From IMG/VR virus record IMGVR_UViG_3300049783_000990, positions 1-22,268 of that record: DNA of 22,268 nucleotides, one strand, 5' to 3'. The stretch is from a virus. This document shows positions 1 through 6,987 of the stretch, piece by piece (position 1 is the first letter of the stretch; each line of letters begins with the position of its first letter). The notes beneath the pieces were generated by a model. The model was not told the DNA's origin. It made no database searches and saw only the letters and a program-made list of their open reading frames with translations. The position numbers and the translations under genes are program-made.

Positions 1-197
1 TCCTCAGTTTTATCATTTTGTGTTTTGAGGTTTCTTACATCAGACTTAACTTGTAACTCTTCTGCCCTCATTTCTTCTTCTATTAATTCTTCTTTTGCTA
101 CTGTAATTTGTCCGGTCAGTTTTTTGTCCTTTACAATCATATAAATCAACCAACCACTAAGGGCTAGTGAAATTATACCCATCACTAAAATAAACAT
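1..197 (-). CDS. Membrane-anchored coiled-coil protein, spanin-like (partial)
   Basis: The gene runs leftward off the window, so only the first 65 codons are visible. The product starts MFILVMGIISLALSGWLIYM, one hydrophobic membrane segment, followed by a charged, Glu/Lys/Gln-rich stretch (about residues 21-65) that looks like a coiled coil. An N-terminal inner-membrane anchor plus coiled coil is the layout of phage i-spanins (Rz), which act in host lysis; this is an inference from layout only. The start at 197 lies 10 nt after AAGGAG. A closer ATG at 202 gives only the five-residue peptide MKCLF before a stop, so 197 (or the internal ATG at 182) is the likelier start. It has its own sigma70-type promoter at 259-231. 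Confidence 0.55.
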   Translation of the reverse strand, partial: MFILVMGIISLALSGWLIYMIVKDKKLTGQITVAKEELIEEEMRAEELQVKSDVRNLKTQNDKTE

Positions 198-230
198 TTC
201 ATATTATCTCCTTTTTTATTTGATGGTGGC

Positions 231-259
231 ATATTAACCCACCACCGGTTGAATGTCAA
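231..259 (-). promoter_or_regulatory. Sigma70-type promoter for the spanin-like gene
   Basis: Read on the minus strand, TTGACA (259-254) and TAATAT (236-231) are separated by exactly 17 nt. This is a near-consensus early-type promoter. It lies just downstream of the stop codon at 266 and about 34 nt before the start at 197, so the spanin-like gene can be transcribed independently of the NAD operon. Confidence 0.65.
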
Positions 260-265
260 GCCTTT

Positions 266-583
266 TTAAGGTGATCTCTGAGTTACCCCAATTCCTAATG
301 AAATAGCACCCTCCAAGAACGTTGAACGATTACCACTATTAGTGAAAGTAGCACGGTACGTAGAGTTTAACGTGTCAAACTCTACCATACCCTCTGGGTC
401 AACACGTACTGCTACTAACGTAGATGTCTGTTTTAAGTCTTCTAGTATAATTCCATGTACTACCGGACCCCAGAATCTGGGATCTCTGCAATCCCATACA
501 GTCCTAGGCTCACCTTCTTTTCTAATTTTCTTGAGACTGAAAAAGTGTTGTTGTCTTTTAAGTTCGTTAGTTTCAAACATCAT
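266..583 (-). CDS. Hypothetical protein, 105 aa
   Basis: I do not recognise this protein. It starts with Met-Met after AAGGAAATTTA, a good ribosome binding site. It is soluble and mixed in composition: a basic N-terminal third (KRQQHFFSLKKIRKEGEPR), then WDCRDPRFWGP (about residues 30-40), then an alternating hydrophobic stretch suggesting beta strands. It is the last gene of the leftward operon and overlaps the end of the upstream membrane-protein gene by 11 nt, so translation is probably coupled. Position after nadV gives no clear functional hint. The coding call rests on the ribosome binding site, the overlap and the strand. Confidence 0.7.
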   Translation of the reverse strand: MMFETNELKRQQHFFSLKKIRKEGEPRTVWDCRDPRFWGPVVHGIILEDLKQTSTLVAVRVDPEGMVEFDTLNSTYRATFTNSGNRSTFLEGAISLGIGVTQRSP

Positions 584-836
584 TAAATTTCCTTGGTTTA
601 GCTAAAAAGAATGCATATATTCCCAGTGGTAACCAAAAGTGTAAAAAAACAAGCATCGCTAACATTTGTGCTATGGTGTTATTATGTTTTAATATCTTAT
701 CAACTACTGTCATAATATCCGAATATGATGGGTGTTCTGGGTGGTTAGACATGTATATTGCCGCACCAACTACCATAATCGCCGCAATACCACCCAACAA
801 CATATTAATAACATACAGTATCATAATGGCACTCAT
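573..836 (-). CDS. Small integral membrane protein, 87 aa
   Basis: This is a small hydrophobic protein with a strongly non-polar N-terminal segment (about residues 3-29, rich in Ile, Leu, Ala, Gly and Met), a polar middle (NHPEHPSYSD and following, 31-55) and a second hydrophobic block (about 56-78) that ends in the basic AKPRKFNDV. Two membrane helices are the simplest reading. The start overlaps the nadV stop as ATGA, so it is translationally coupled to the nicotinamide phosphoribosyltransferase. It could be a holin-like protein or an accessory to the NAD module; nothing in the sequence decides between these. Function unknown. Confidence 0.7.
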   Translation of the reverse strand: MSAIMILYVINMLLGGIAAIMVVGAAIYMSNHPEHPSYSDIMTVVDKILKHNNTIAQMLAMLVFLHFWLPLGIYAFFLAKPRKFNDV

Positions 837-2524
837 GAGTAATTATCAAAAGCTACTACTGCACGAATCTCAGCTAGTGTGGTTGTTCTGAGCATGACAC
901 CATCTTTGAACACAGTCTCTAAGAGACCACCCTTTTCTTGCTCACGAGTCTGCTCATCCAACATATACAGCTTACCATCATCATCGCAGTGAACACTCAG
1001 CAAACCTTTAGCAGATTTCTTGCTACGGTCAGTCTTTGGGTCTTTGAAGATTGGTACGTCAACACCATTCTTTAGAACGTTAGTTGCTTTCACCGCACTA
1101 CCGTGAGTGTCACGAGTGACCCCTTGGAAAGAGTAAGAACCAACACCAAGCACGATGCTAGGAACAAACCCTTTAGCGATTAGCTTGTCGAGAATCTCAC
1201 GCTGACGACCCAATGTGATAGCATCACCGTAGATTGCACCGATGTGACTGTCAAGCATCTTGTACCCTTCATAAGTAACAGTGCCACCGAACGTATCCCA
1301 CAAACATTCAATCAAACCTTTCTCTTCTGGTGAAAACTCACACGGACCAGACTTTACATTACACCAATCCTCAGCGTAGTAAAATTGTTTATCGTGTCTG
1401 TTCCATTCAATATCAAATTTTACAAAAGAAGGTTCACCTTGGATTAAACACTTACGAGACACCTCATATTCTCCACCATCACCGTGTGGTGTCTGATCTA
1501 GTACTTCGTCATAAAAATACTTCACAGCCTCTCTCAGACTACCAAAATCTAATGGACTTGCAGTACCACAGATCATATCAACAGGGTCACCACTGTCAGG
1601 ACGAACCACAACTTGACCATCACGCGCCATGATCTTATCTTTCATAGCAGGTAGCAGCACAGTGACGAATTCCCAGAAGTCCCATGTGTCAGCAACTACT
1701 GACAGGATACCTTTTTCTGCTGGGTATTCCATCAGGTAGTCAAGGAATGCTTCTTCTCCTTCTTCCATCCACGAGCAAGTAACGCTGTGCTCTGTGGCAT
1801 TAACAGATGCACCAACCAACTCAGTGTCAACATCAGCACCGTAGTATTTCTCTGCAAACAATACAGCAGGAATAGTATCAGTACCTGCAAACCCACTAGT
1901 CAGGTGCGCAAAGCCACTCATCGCAGCAGTGTGACGACTTGTCATTCCGCGCATAGAGAAGTCATGACACATGAACGGTAAGATTTCCATCGGACCACCA
2001 GTCTTGACAAACGCTTCTTTGAATGCTTTGAAGTACGCTGTAGATGTAGTTGATGTGGTTTGCATCATCCAGTTCTCACAACTAAACACAGTCTCAATCA
2101 TATTCGGCAACCACTGGAACCCCGGCAACGTATTGCGGAAGGTGATGGGTGCTACTTGGTAAGGAACAGCAGTACCTTCAGTAAGTGCTTTGATCTCTAG
2201 CGGTAAGTAGCCCAGTTCATGTAAGTCAATTAAGTACTGCACATTAACAGGGTAACCTAACATAGCTGACAGGATACGCTTGTGACGACCGACAGCAACG
2301 TCCAATGGTAGACTGAAGAAGCTTTCTTTCCACTCTTCAATCAGGTAATCCATAATGAAGTACTGCAGACCCACGAAGTTGACTGTATCGTTATCCTCGA
2401 TGTTGCTCCACTTACCACTGCGGCTTGTGAAGTTACTATACACCTCAGTAACATCTGGGTGGTAAGCGTGTACGTGGAACTCTTTATAAACGTCTTTCTG
2501 CATACTTGCTGCGCTAATTGTCAT
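833..2524 (-). CDS. nadV: Nicotinamide phosphoribosyltransferase (Nampt/NadV family)
   Basis: Family reaction: nicotinamide plus PRPP gives NMN, a step of NAD+ salvage in the cytoplasm. At 563 aa it is longer than the usual roughly 490. The conserved core is intact: YSNFTSRS (29-36), HDFSMRG (187-193, the nicotinamide-stacking Phe and phosphate-binding Arg), GTDT (214-217), ATEHSV (243-248, with His246 at the place of the phosphorylated catalytic His of human NAMPT) and VVRPDSGDP (306-314). The start overlaps the stop of the Prs-like gene as TAATG behind GGAGATAG, so the two are coupled. An important alternative is that phage NARP1 uses a Nampt-like enzyme (Namat) that joins nicotinamide to ADP-ribose pyrophosphate and makes NAD+ directly. 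Sequence inspection cannot separate the two activities. Confidence 0.93.
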   Translation of the reverse strand: MTISAASMQKDVYKEFHVHAYHPDVTEVYSNFTSRSGKWSNIEDNDTVNFVGLQYFIMDYLIEEWKESFFSLPLDVAVGRHKRILSAMLGYPVNVQYLIDLHELGYLPLEIKALTEGTAVPYQVAPITFRNTLPGFQWLPNMIETVFSCENWMMQTTSTTSTAYFKAFKEAFVKTGGPMEILPFMCHDFSMRGMTSRHTAAMSGFAHLTSGFAGTDTIPAVLFAEKYYGADVDTELVGASVNATEHSVTCSWMEEGEEAFLDYLMEYPAEKGILSVVADTWDFWEFVTVLLPAMKDKIMARDGQVVVRPDSGDPVDMICGTASPLDFGSLREAVKYFYDEVLDQTPHGDGGEYEVSRKCLIQGEPSFVKFDIEWNRHDKQFYYAEDWCNVKSGPCEFSPEEKGLIECLWDTFGGTVTYEGYKMLDSHIGAIYGDAITLGRQREILDKLIAKGFVPSIVLGVGSYSFQGVTRDTHGSAVKATNVLKNGVDVPIFKDPKTDRSKKSAKGLLSVHCDDDGKLYMLDEQTREQEKGGLLETVFKDGVMLRTTTLAEIRAVVAFDNYS

Positions 2525-3363
2525 TATACTATCTCCATGTTGTGGTTTGTTTCATAAATTGTGTTTGCAGACATTATCTTTGTAATACCTGCCTCATATA
2601 GTGGTGCTAAGCCCTTGGAAAATATTCCGTGGGTTACATATAATTGTACAGTATGTGCACCTGCATTGTAAAGCTCTTTCGTTAACCCTATGAATGTACC
2701 GCCACCGTCACATATATCATCGACGATAACTAGGTCGGCATCCACTACATCATTCAATACCCTAAAGCCAGATAATAACCCTGTTTCTAAATTTCTAGTT
2801 TTAAGACATTGTATAAACTCAGTTCCAAACTTCTCTATTTTCTTTGTGCTGCCTGCATCGGGTGCAACCACAGTTAGTACACCTGATTCTATATCAGATA
2901 GCAGTTGTGTCCCTTTGAGTATATCTCTACAACCTAGGTTAGTAACATTATCGAGTAACGCTGTGGCTACATCACTGTGGTTGTCTAACGTTTCAACTGA
3001 ATGAAACCCAGCGGAGTTTATAAGATTTACCACTACTTTTAAACCAAATGCCTCACCCGAATTACATACCCTATCTTGTCGGCTGTATGGCATGTAATGT
3101 AGTTCTAGTTTAACTGGGTTATTAGATACACGATCTAATGCATCCTTTATTAATAAACAACCTATGATCCCATCACTATCTCGGACCTTAACTTCCAACA
3201 CGTGTAATTCTGGAATCGGAGTCGGTAAATAAATGTTTGCAAGTGCCGCTACCATATCAAATTCCCTGTAGCCAAGGTTCTCAGGTATGCGTATGTTTAG
3301 TTCTCCACCGGGAAATTTAGATACCTCTAATAAAGTTCCGTTTAAAATAAATTCACTTTTCAT
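2524..3363 (-). CDS. prs: Ribose-phosphate pyrophosphokinase-like protein (Prs or NARP1 Adps type)
   Basis: The Prs family transfers pyrophosphate from ATP to ribose 5-phosphate, making PRPP, the co-substrate of NadV. At 279 aa it is shorter than housekeeping Prs (about 315). Visible motifs are FPGGELNIRI (17-26), YMPYSRQDR (90-98, ATP flexible loop), DNHS (127-130, where DLHS is usual), VVAPDAGSTKK (165-175) and the PRPP-binding signature VIVDDICDGGGTF (212-224). It has an AAGGATTAACA ribosome binding site, sits 2 nt after the glycosyltransferase stop and overlaps nadV by 1 nt. In NARP1 phages a Prs-like enzyme instead pyrophosphorylates ADP-ribose; the pairing here is compatible with either role. 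Family assignment is secure, substrate is not. Confidence 0.9.
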   Translation of the reverse strand: MKSEFILNGTLLEVSKFPGGELNIRIPENLGYREFDMVAALANIYLPTPIPELHVLEVKVRDSDGIIGCLLIKDALDRVSNNPVKLELHYMPYSRQDRVCNSGEAFGLKVVVNLINSAGFHSVETLDNHSDVATALLDNVTNLGCRDILKGTQLLSDIESGVLTVVAPDAGSTKKIEKFGTEFIQCLKTRNLETGLLSGFRVLNDVVDADLVIVDDICDGGGTFIGLTKELYNAGAHTVQLYVTHGIFSKGLAPLYEAGITKIMSANTIYETNHNMEIV

Positions 3364-3365
3364 TG

Positions 3366-3974
3366 TTAATCCTTAAAATTAAAGTTTCGCTTATATGCCA
3401 TTTTACTATCACCCTTAGATGCTCTATGGCATATAACGGTATCATTATTTGGGTCTGGTGCGTTTGCATTGAGCATTTTGAAATATTGCACTGGAAGTTC
3501 ATCTGTCCTTAAATTAGTAGATGATTCCTTGTGTTGCTTCCAAATAAGGTCTAATGATAATTCATCTGACCACTTCTCGTCAACTATTTTATCATTCCAT
3601 TCTTTTAAGAAGTCCATGGCACTTGGTGTGTAATTAAAATACATAGTACCTACATGCCATATTCTATCAGATGTTGTGGCTTTTTTCTTTGCTGCAAAAT
3701 CAAATGGGTAGTCTGCTTTGAATATCTCTGGCACTTTTAATATACTACCATCCACATCTATCCACAGTACCGGCCTTTTTAATTCAAGTAATGTTTCATA
3801 TATGAACTTCGGCTTCAAACGGGTGTTCTTTAGCCAATCTCGGGTGTCTGCCTTTTCAACGATATGGTGGTGTAACCCTAACCGAGTACAATCTCTTTTC
3901 ATAGCCGTCGCATAACTTGGGTATTCCCAATTTTGTGTATAAAAGCTTATTATTGTTGGGTAATCATCTCCCAT
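3366..3974 (-). CDS. GT-A-fold glycosyltransferase-like protein (nucleotide-diphospho-sugar transferase type)
   Basis: This 202-aa protein starts with a beta-strand pattern (YPTIISFYT, 5-13). A stretch reading KPKFIYETLLELKRPVLWID leads into the D-x-D motif WIDVDGSIL (71-79), where Asp73 and Asp75 would bind a divalent metal and the sugar nucleotide. AAKKKA and WHVGTMYFN (106-114) resemble the acceptor side of the nucleotide-diphospho-sugar transferase family. It is shorter than many GT-A enzymes but appears complete. It overlaps the upstream pyruvyl-transferase-like gene by 11 nt and lies 2 nt before prs. The acceptor may be DNA, a virion protein or a cell-surface glycan; the sequence does not say. 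Confidence 0.7.
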   Translation of the reverse strand: MGDDYPTIISFYTQNWEYPSYATAMKRDCTRLGLHHHIVEKADTRDWLKNTRLKPKFIYETLLELKRPVLWIDVDGSILKVPEIFKADYPFDFAAKKKATTSDRIWHVGTMYFNYTPSAMDFLKEWNDKIVDEKWSDELSLDLIWKQHKESSTNLRTDELPVQYFKMLNANAPDPNNDTVICHRASKGDSKMAYKRNFNFKD

Positions 3975-4731
3975 CTAGGTATTCCCCTAATACATTTACT
4001 ATCTTGTTAAGATCGATATCTATACCAACAGTGTATTTGAAATTCTGAAACTCATCAACTGTCATCTTTGTCTTAAAATTAGTACATGTCATGGGTAGGC
4101 CAACTGAATCAAAATGGTCTTGGAATTTAATACCATCACCATTCAACTTGTCTGAATGTTTTACCCATGTTGCAGGTATGTCGTAGGCATGTGCAATTAT
4201 TATGCCATGTAGTGAGCTACTAATTATATGCCTACATTTAAGCACTTGGTCAATAACCTTTAACGGGTCAGCATTTAATGGGTCTATTATTAGAACACTG
4301 TCATCATTCCCATACCATTTGGTTACTTGCGCAGTGTCTACGTAATGTGCAAATATCCCATACTCATAGGTCTTATCAACAATTGGTGCATATATTTTTG
4401 GCATAAGCAATGCTGGGTCACCAAAAACTGGTGGGCATTTAATCTTTCTCAATTTTAATTGGTTATAGGTGTGTGGTCCCCGAACTGAAAGATACGTTGC
4501 ATCCCGCTTTAATTGATCACTAGTTCGCATGAGGCCGCTGCCCCAAACTATAGATTTACCCTCAGCTTTAGATATAATACTACCAATGCCCAATAGGGTT
4601 GGTGTTTTATATGGTGGCTTTGTTAATATACATTCATGGTCAAATAGTTCTCTAACTATAAGTGGTGTTAATATGTCGCCAAAGTTTCCCGGCTGCGGCC
4701 CAGTTGACCACCATGCGTTTATTTTATACAT
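3964..4731 (-). CDS. Polysaccharide pyruvyl transferase-like protein
   Basis: This 255-aa protein matches the pattern of the polysaccharide pyruvyl transferase family (CsaB-like, GT-B-like fold). Near the N-terminus is QPGNFGDILTPLI (13-25, the family's N-x-GD motif). LLGIGSII and VWGSGLM follow (about 46-67), then SVRGPHTY (about 82-89) and PVFGDPALL (about 101-109). Near the C-terminus is ISSSLHGIIIAHAYDIPA, the conserved S-x-LHG-x-I-A motif. Family members add pyruvate ketals to surface sugars. It sits 6 nt after the AAA+ gene and overlaps the glycosyltransferase gene, so the three form one translational chain. The catalytic substrate in a phage is unknown; it might modify a glycan on the virion or host. 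Confidence 0.75.
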   Translation of the reverse strand: MYKINAWWSTGPQPGNFGDILTPLIVRELFDHECILTKPPYKTPTLLGIGSIISKAEGKSIVWGSGLMRTSDQLKRDATYLSVRGPHTYNQLKLRKIKCPPVFGDPALLMPKIYAPIVDKTYEYGIFAHYVDTAQVTKWYGNDDSVLIIDPLNADPLKVIDQVLKCRHIISSSLHGIIIAHAYDIPATWVKHSDKLNGDGIKFQDHFDSVGLPMTCTNFKTKMTVDEFQNFKYTVGIDIDLNKIVNVLGEYLDGR

Positions 4732-4737
4732 TTCACG

Positions 4738-5679
4738 TTAATCGCCTCGGTGGGTGAGGACGTGGGTGTTCCGGTTTATTTTTGGGTCATCAACACCACC
4801 GTGGTCGCCTCGAATCAACTTATCTAATGTCGCTATTGCATCTTCGAAATCATTACCAAATAACCTGACAGAAATTATCAATTCCTTTAAGTGTGCAACT
4901 GAATAACCTCCCGTCCTAGTGACCCACTCATCAATATTATCAACTGAATCACCTGATCTGCTGAGGACTTCTTCAATATACGCTTTGCGTGCTTCTGCAC
5001 CCGGCATACCAACATATTTTACCAAATCGAATCGACTTGGCCTGTTCGTTAATCGTGTGTCTAGGTTTTCAATATAGTTGGTTGTGGCAATAAACACAAT
5101 ATTATGTACTTGATATTCCCCGTCCAATAGATGTGTCAGCTTCTCATTATTTTCACTACCACTCTCAAGTATAATATCAATATCTTCTAAGACAACAATG
5201 ATGGGTCTTGTTGGCTCTATAGTACGTACTACCCCAAGTGCATTTGCGAGAACCGAAGGTGAGTCCGAATATATCACAATGCCGCCTTTAGCGATTAAAC
5301 TTTTGGCCGCAAGTTGTAATGTTGTTGTTTTGCCGCTACCGGGAGGTCCATACATAAGGATGCCCCGCTTCCAGATATACCCAAACTGTTTAAATCTATC
5401 TTCCATAGTCCAAAACTTATCAACATATTGAACCAATTCCTCTGCCACTGTATCATGAAGATTGATCATTGTGTCAAATGCGGTGTTATGATTTAAGAAG
5501 TACAGCCCACGCATAATGTCAACACCAATGGTATATTCTCCGGGTGGTAAACTTTCTCTAACATTCTGGACATCTGATGGGAAATAACTTTTATTATCAC
5601 CACTCACCCATACTGCTGAGTTTTTGTACATCCCGCCCTTAACACCTGTATCTAGGTCATCATCATCGTAATACGTCAT
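4738..5679 (-). CDS. AAA+ ATPase (BCS1-like)
   Basis: This 313-aa protein has an N-terminal region of about 100 aa without a recognisable fold, then a single AAA+ module: Walker A GPPGSGKTT (111-119), Walker B IIVVLEDID (160-168), sensor-1 IATTN (197-201) and RPSRFD (213-218, the arginine region). The order and the GYSVAHLKELI stretch near residue 260 resemble BCS1/FtsH-type AAA ATPases, which remodel or unfold proteins. The N-terminus is acidic (YYDDDDLD). It is the first gene after a strong promoter and has an AAGGA ribosome binding site. No protease or zinc-binding domain is fused. Its partner is unknown; linkage to sugar-transfer and NAD genes is unusual. Confidence 0.85.
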   Translation of the reverse strand: MTYYDDDDLDTGVKGGMYKNSAVWVSGDNKSYFPSDVQNVRESLPPGEYTIGVDIMRGLYFLNHNTAFDTMINLHDTVAEELVQYVDKFWTMEDRFKQFGYIWKRGILMYGPPGSGKTTTLQLAAKSLIAKGGIVIYSDSPSVLANALGVVRTIEPTRPIIVVLEDIDIILESGSENNEKLTHLLDGEYQVHNIVFIATTNYIENLDTRLTNRPSRFDLVKYVGMPGAEARKAYIEEVLSRSGDSVDNIDEWVTRTGGYSVAHLKELIISVRLFGNDFEDAIATLDKLIRGDHGGVDDPKINRNTHVLTHRGD

Positions 5680-5700
5680 AATTTATCCTTATATTTTGGC

Positions 5701-5730
5701 ATTATACTATAAATACTATTACACTGTCAA
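5701..5730 (-). promoter_or_regulatory. Sigma70-type promoter of the AAA+/glycan/NAD operon
   Basis: On the minus strand TTGACA (5730-5725) and TATAAT (5706-5701) are both perfect hexamers, 18 nt apart. The start codon of the AAA+ gene is 21 nt after the -10 box. No other promoter of this quality was seen before 259, so this one probably drives all seven genes down to 266. It overlaps a late promoter on the opposite strand. Confidence 0.75.
5708..5715 (+). promoter_or_regulatory. T4-type late promoter for the VEPDA-repeat gene
   Basis: TATAAATA is an exact match to the T4 late-promoter box recognised by gp55. It ends 28 nt before the start codon at 5743, the same spacing as three other copies in the window. 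It lies inside the spacer of the opposite-strand sigma70-type promoter. Confidence 0.7.
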
Positions 5731-5742
5731 CTAGGAGTAGTT

Positions 5743-6483
5743 ATGAAATTTATTAATGAGATAGCAAACAATTGGGAAGTAACATCTATTGTTGCTGAAA
5801 TGGATTCGGTACTTAAGCGGTACTCCAGAATAGTACGACTAACTGCACTACATGAAGGGCAACTAGATACAATCAGTGATGATGTTATTAGTGCTGTAAC
5901 CGAGATACAGAACAGGATAAATGTTATCAGTAAGGCAAGAGACTCGGTTGATGGTATGGCACCAGATGACCAATATAAGTTGGCACGGAATAAAAAGTTT
6001 ATCATGCTTGCGCTCAAACGTGTTAATGGTAGAATGGATCAATTTCAAGAGTTGACCAAAAGTGAGTTGGGTGTTACAGGTGATGAAACACTATCACGCC
6101 CTACTATGGTTGAACCTGATGCAGTTGAACCTGATGCAGTTGAACCTGATGCAGTTGAACCTGACAGTGATGCTGGTGCAGTTGAACCTGATGCAGTTGA
6201 ACCTGACAGTGATGCTGACAGTGATGTTGAACCAGTTGATATCGATGTGTATGGTAGACAGGCACCTTACCTATTAAATAAAGCTGCTGCTGGAACTTTA
6301 GAGGTGTACTCTGATACGTTTGATAAGTACCTAGATACTTTTGAAAACTTAGTCAGTGCTAAACTCTTAACACCATATGGTAAAATAACACCAGTTGGTA
6401 AAGCTTCACTTGCTGCTAGAAGTCCAGCTAAGAAAGGATCAATGTCATCATCTGCGCTCAGTGACTTGCTAAATATGGACTAA
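5743..6483 (+). CDS. Late protein with VEPDA repeats and winged-helix-like C-terminus
   Basis: A 246-aa protein of unknown function with an AGGAG ribosome binding site and a late promoter. Residues 1-120 are mostly helical. MKFINEIANN at the start contains I-N-E, resembling a gp21-cleaved head-targeting peptide. Residues 123-166 are a Val-Glu-Pro-Asp-Ala repeat, acidic and probably extended. The C-terminal part (about 170-230) ends in LVSAKLLTPYGKITPVGKAS, which looks like the recognition helix and wing of a winged-helix domain. The next gene has a similar module, so the two may be paralogous. Late expression suggests a virion or assembly protein rather than an early regulator. No homologous family recognised. 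Confidence 0.8.
   Translation: MKFINEIANNWEVTSIVAEMDSVLKRYSRIVRLTALHEGQLDTISDDVISAVTEIQNRINVISKARDSVDGMAPDDQYKLARNKKFIMLALKRVNGRMDQFQELTKSELGVTGDETLSRPTMVEPDAVEPDAVEPDAVEPDSDAGAVEPDAVEPDSDADSDVEPVDIDVYGRQAPYLLNKAAAGTLEVYSDTFDKYLDTFENLVSAKLLTPYGKITPVGKASLAARSPAKKGSMSSSALSDLLNMD
6109..6240 (+). repeat. 15-bp tandem coding repeat (VEPDA)
   Basis: The unit GTTGAACCTGATGCA repeats exactly at 6109, 6124 and 6139. Two longer units (6154-6180 and 6196-6225) carry a GACAGTGATGCT insertion, separated by another 15-bp unit at 6181. A degenerate unit closes the array at 6226-6240. The repeats are identical at the DNA level, not only in protein, which implies recent slippage or unequal recombination and likely copy-number variation between relatives. 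Confidence 0.9.
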
Positions 6484-6505
6484 GTGAAATTATTTTTAAT
6501 CTATG

Positions 6506-6534
6506 TTGACATTAGAGCAAGTACGATTTACAAT
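6506..6534 (+). promoter_or_regulatory. Sigma70-type promoter before the acidic winged-helix-like gene
   Basis: TTGACA (6506-6511), a 17-nt spacer and TACAAT (6529-6534) form a near-consensus promoter in the 77-nt gap after the VEPDA-repeat gene. The predicted transcript start near 6541 lies upstream of the TTG start chosen at 6561 but downstream of the alternative TTG at 6534, which supports the shorter gene. Confidence 0.6.
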
Positions 6535-6560
6535 TGGCTTATCTTATTCGGAGAACTATA

Positions 6561-6956
6561 TTGAAAATAGATAATGATAATAATGACATGACGACAATGA
6601 TTGATGGTAAATTGGACTTTAACATATTAACTTCTATGCATATTGGTGCATTGCGTAACATAGATCGTGGTAATTTTGATGAATATTCGGCATCAGATAG
6701 GATGATGAATACCGTATATGAGCTTGAGGGGTTTGGGTTAGTTGATAAACTATTTAACCTTACTCCCACCGGGGGAATCGCATTAGATATATCTTTTAAG
6801 GTTGGTGGTGCTTCTGAAAAGAGAAGAGCAGCCGAAATGTCCAATGTAATCCTTGAGTTGGACTTTGACTATAATAATATTAATCGGGATGATGATGATG
6901 ATGATGATGGGGATGATGGTGCCATGCCAGATTATCGACTAGGTGGTTATCGTTAA
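6561..6956 (+). CDS. Acidic protein with winged-helix-like module, 131 aa
   Basis: I do not recognise a family. The start chosen is TTG at 6561, 7 nt after GGAG; an in-frame TTG at 6534 would extend it by 9 residues but overlaps the -10 box. The middle of the protein reads like the C-terminal module of the preceding gene: a helical stretch with NFDEYSASDRMM, then LEGFGLVDKLFNLTPTGGIA, then ALDI, fitting a helix and wing. The tail contains DDDDDDDGDDG, encoded by a run of GAT codons at about 6889-6910. Acidic tails of this sort are common on DNA mimics and chaperone-like proteins, but nothing proves that here. It ends directly before a strong terminator. Confidence 0.7.
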   Translation: MKIDNDNNDMTTMIDGKLDFNILTSMHIGALRNIDRGNFDEYSASDRMMNTVYELEGFGLVDKLFNLTPTGGIALDISFKVGGASEKRRAAEMSNVILELDFDYNNINRDDDDDDDGDDGAMPDYRLGGYR

Positions 6957-6958
6957 AT

Positions 6959-6987
6959 AAAAAAGGGGGCTTAGCCCCCTTTTTTAT
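6959..6987. terminator. Bidirectional rho-independent terminator
   Basis: GGGGGC and GCCCCC form a six-pair GC stem around a 3-nt loop, flanked by an A run on the left and a T run on the right, so it works in both directions. It lies between the convergent ends of the plus-strand acidic gene (6956) and the minus-strand gp21 gene (6987), and separates the early/accessory region from the head genes. Confidence 0.93.

Noticed and set aside
224-244. Hairpin TGGTGG/CCACCA as a terminator after the operon
   Set aside because: The stem is short with a 9-nt loop and no T run, and it lies inside the promoter spacer on the minus strand.
1330-2162. Plus-strand reading frames inside nadV
   Set aside because: They lie antisense to a fully conserved enzyme and show no recognisable protein pattern or ribosome binding site.
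6534-6560. TTG start extending the acidic plus-strand gene
   Set aside because: It overlaps the predicted -10 box and has no ribosome binding site, while TTG at 6561 follows GGAG by 7 nt.
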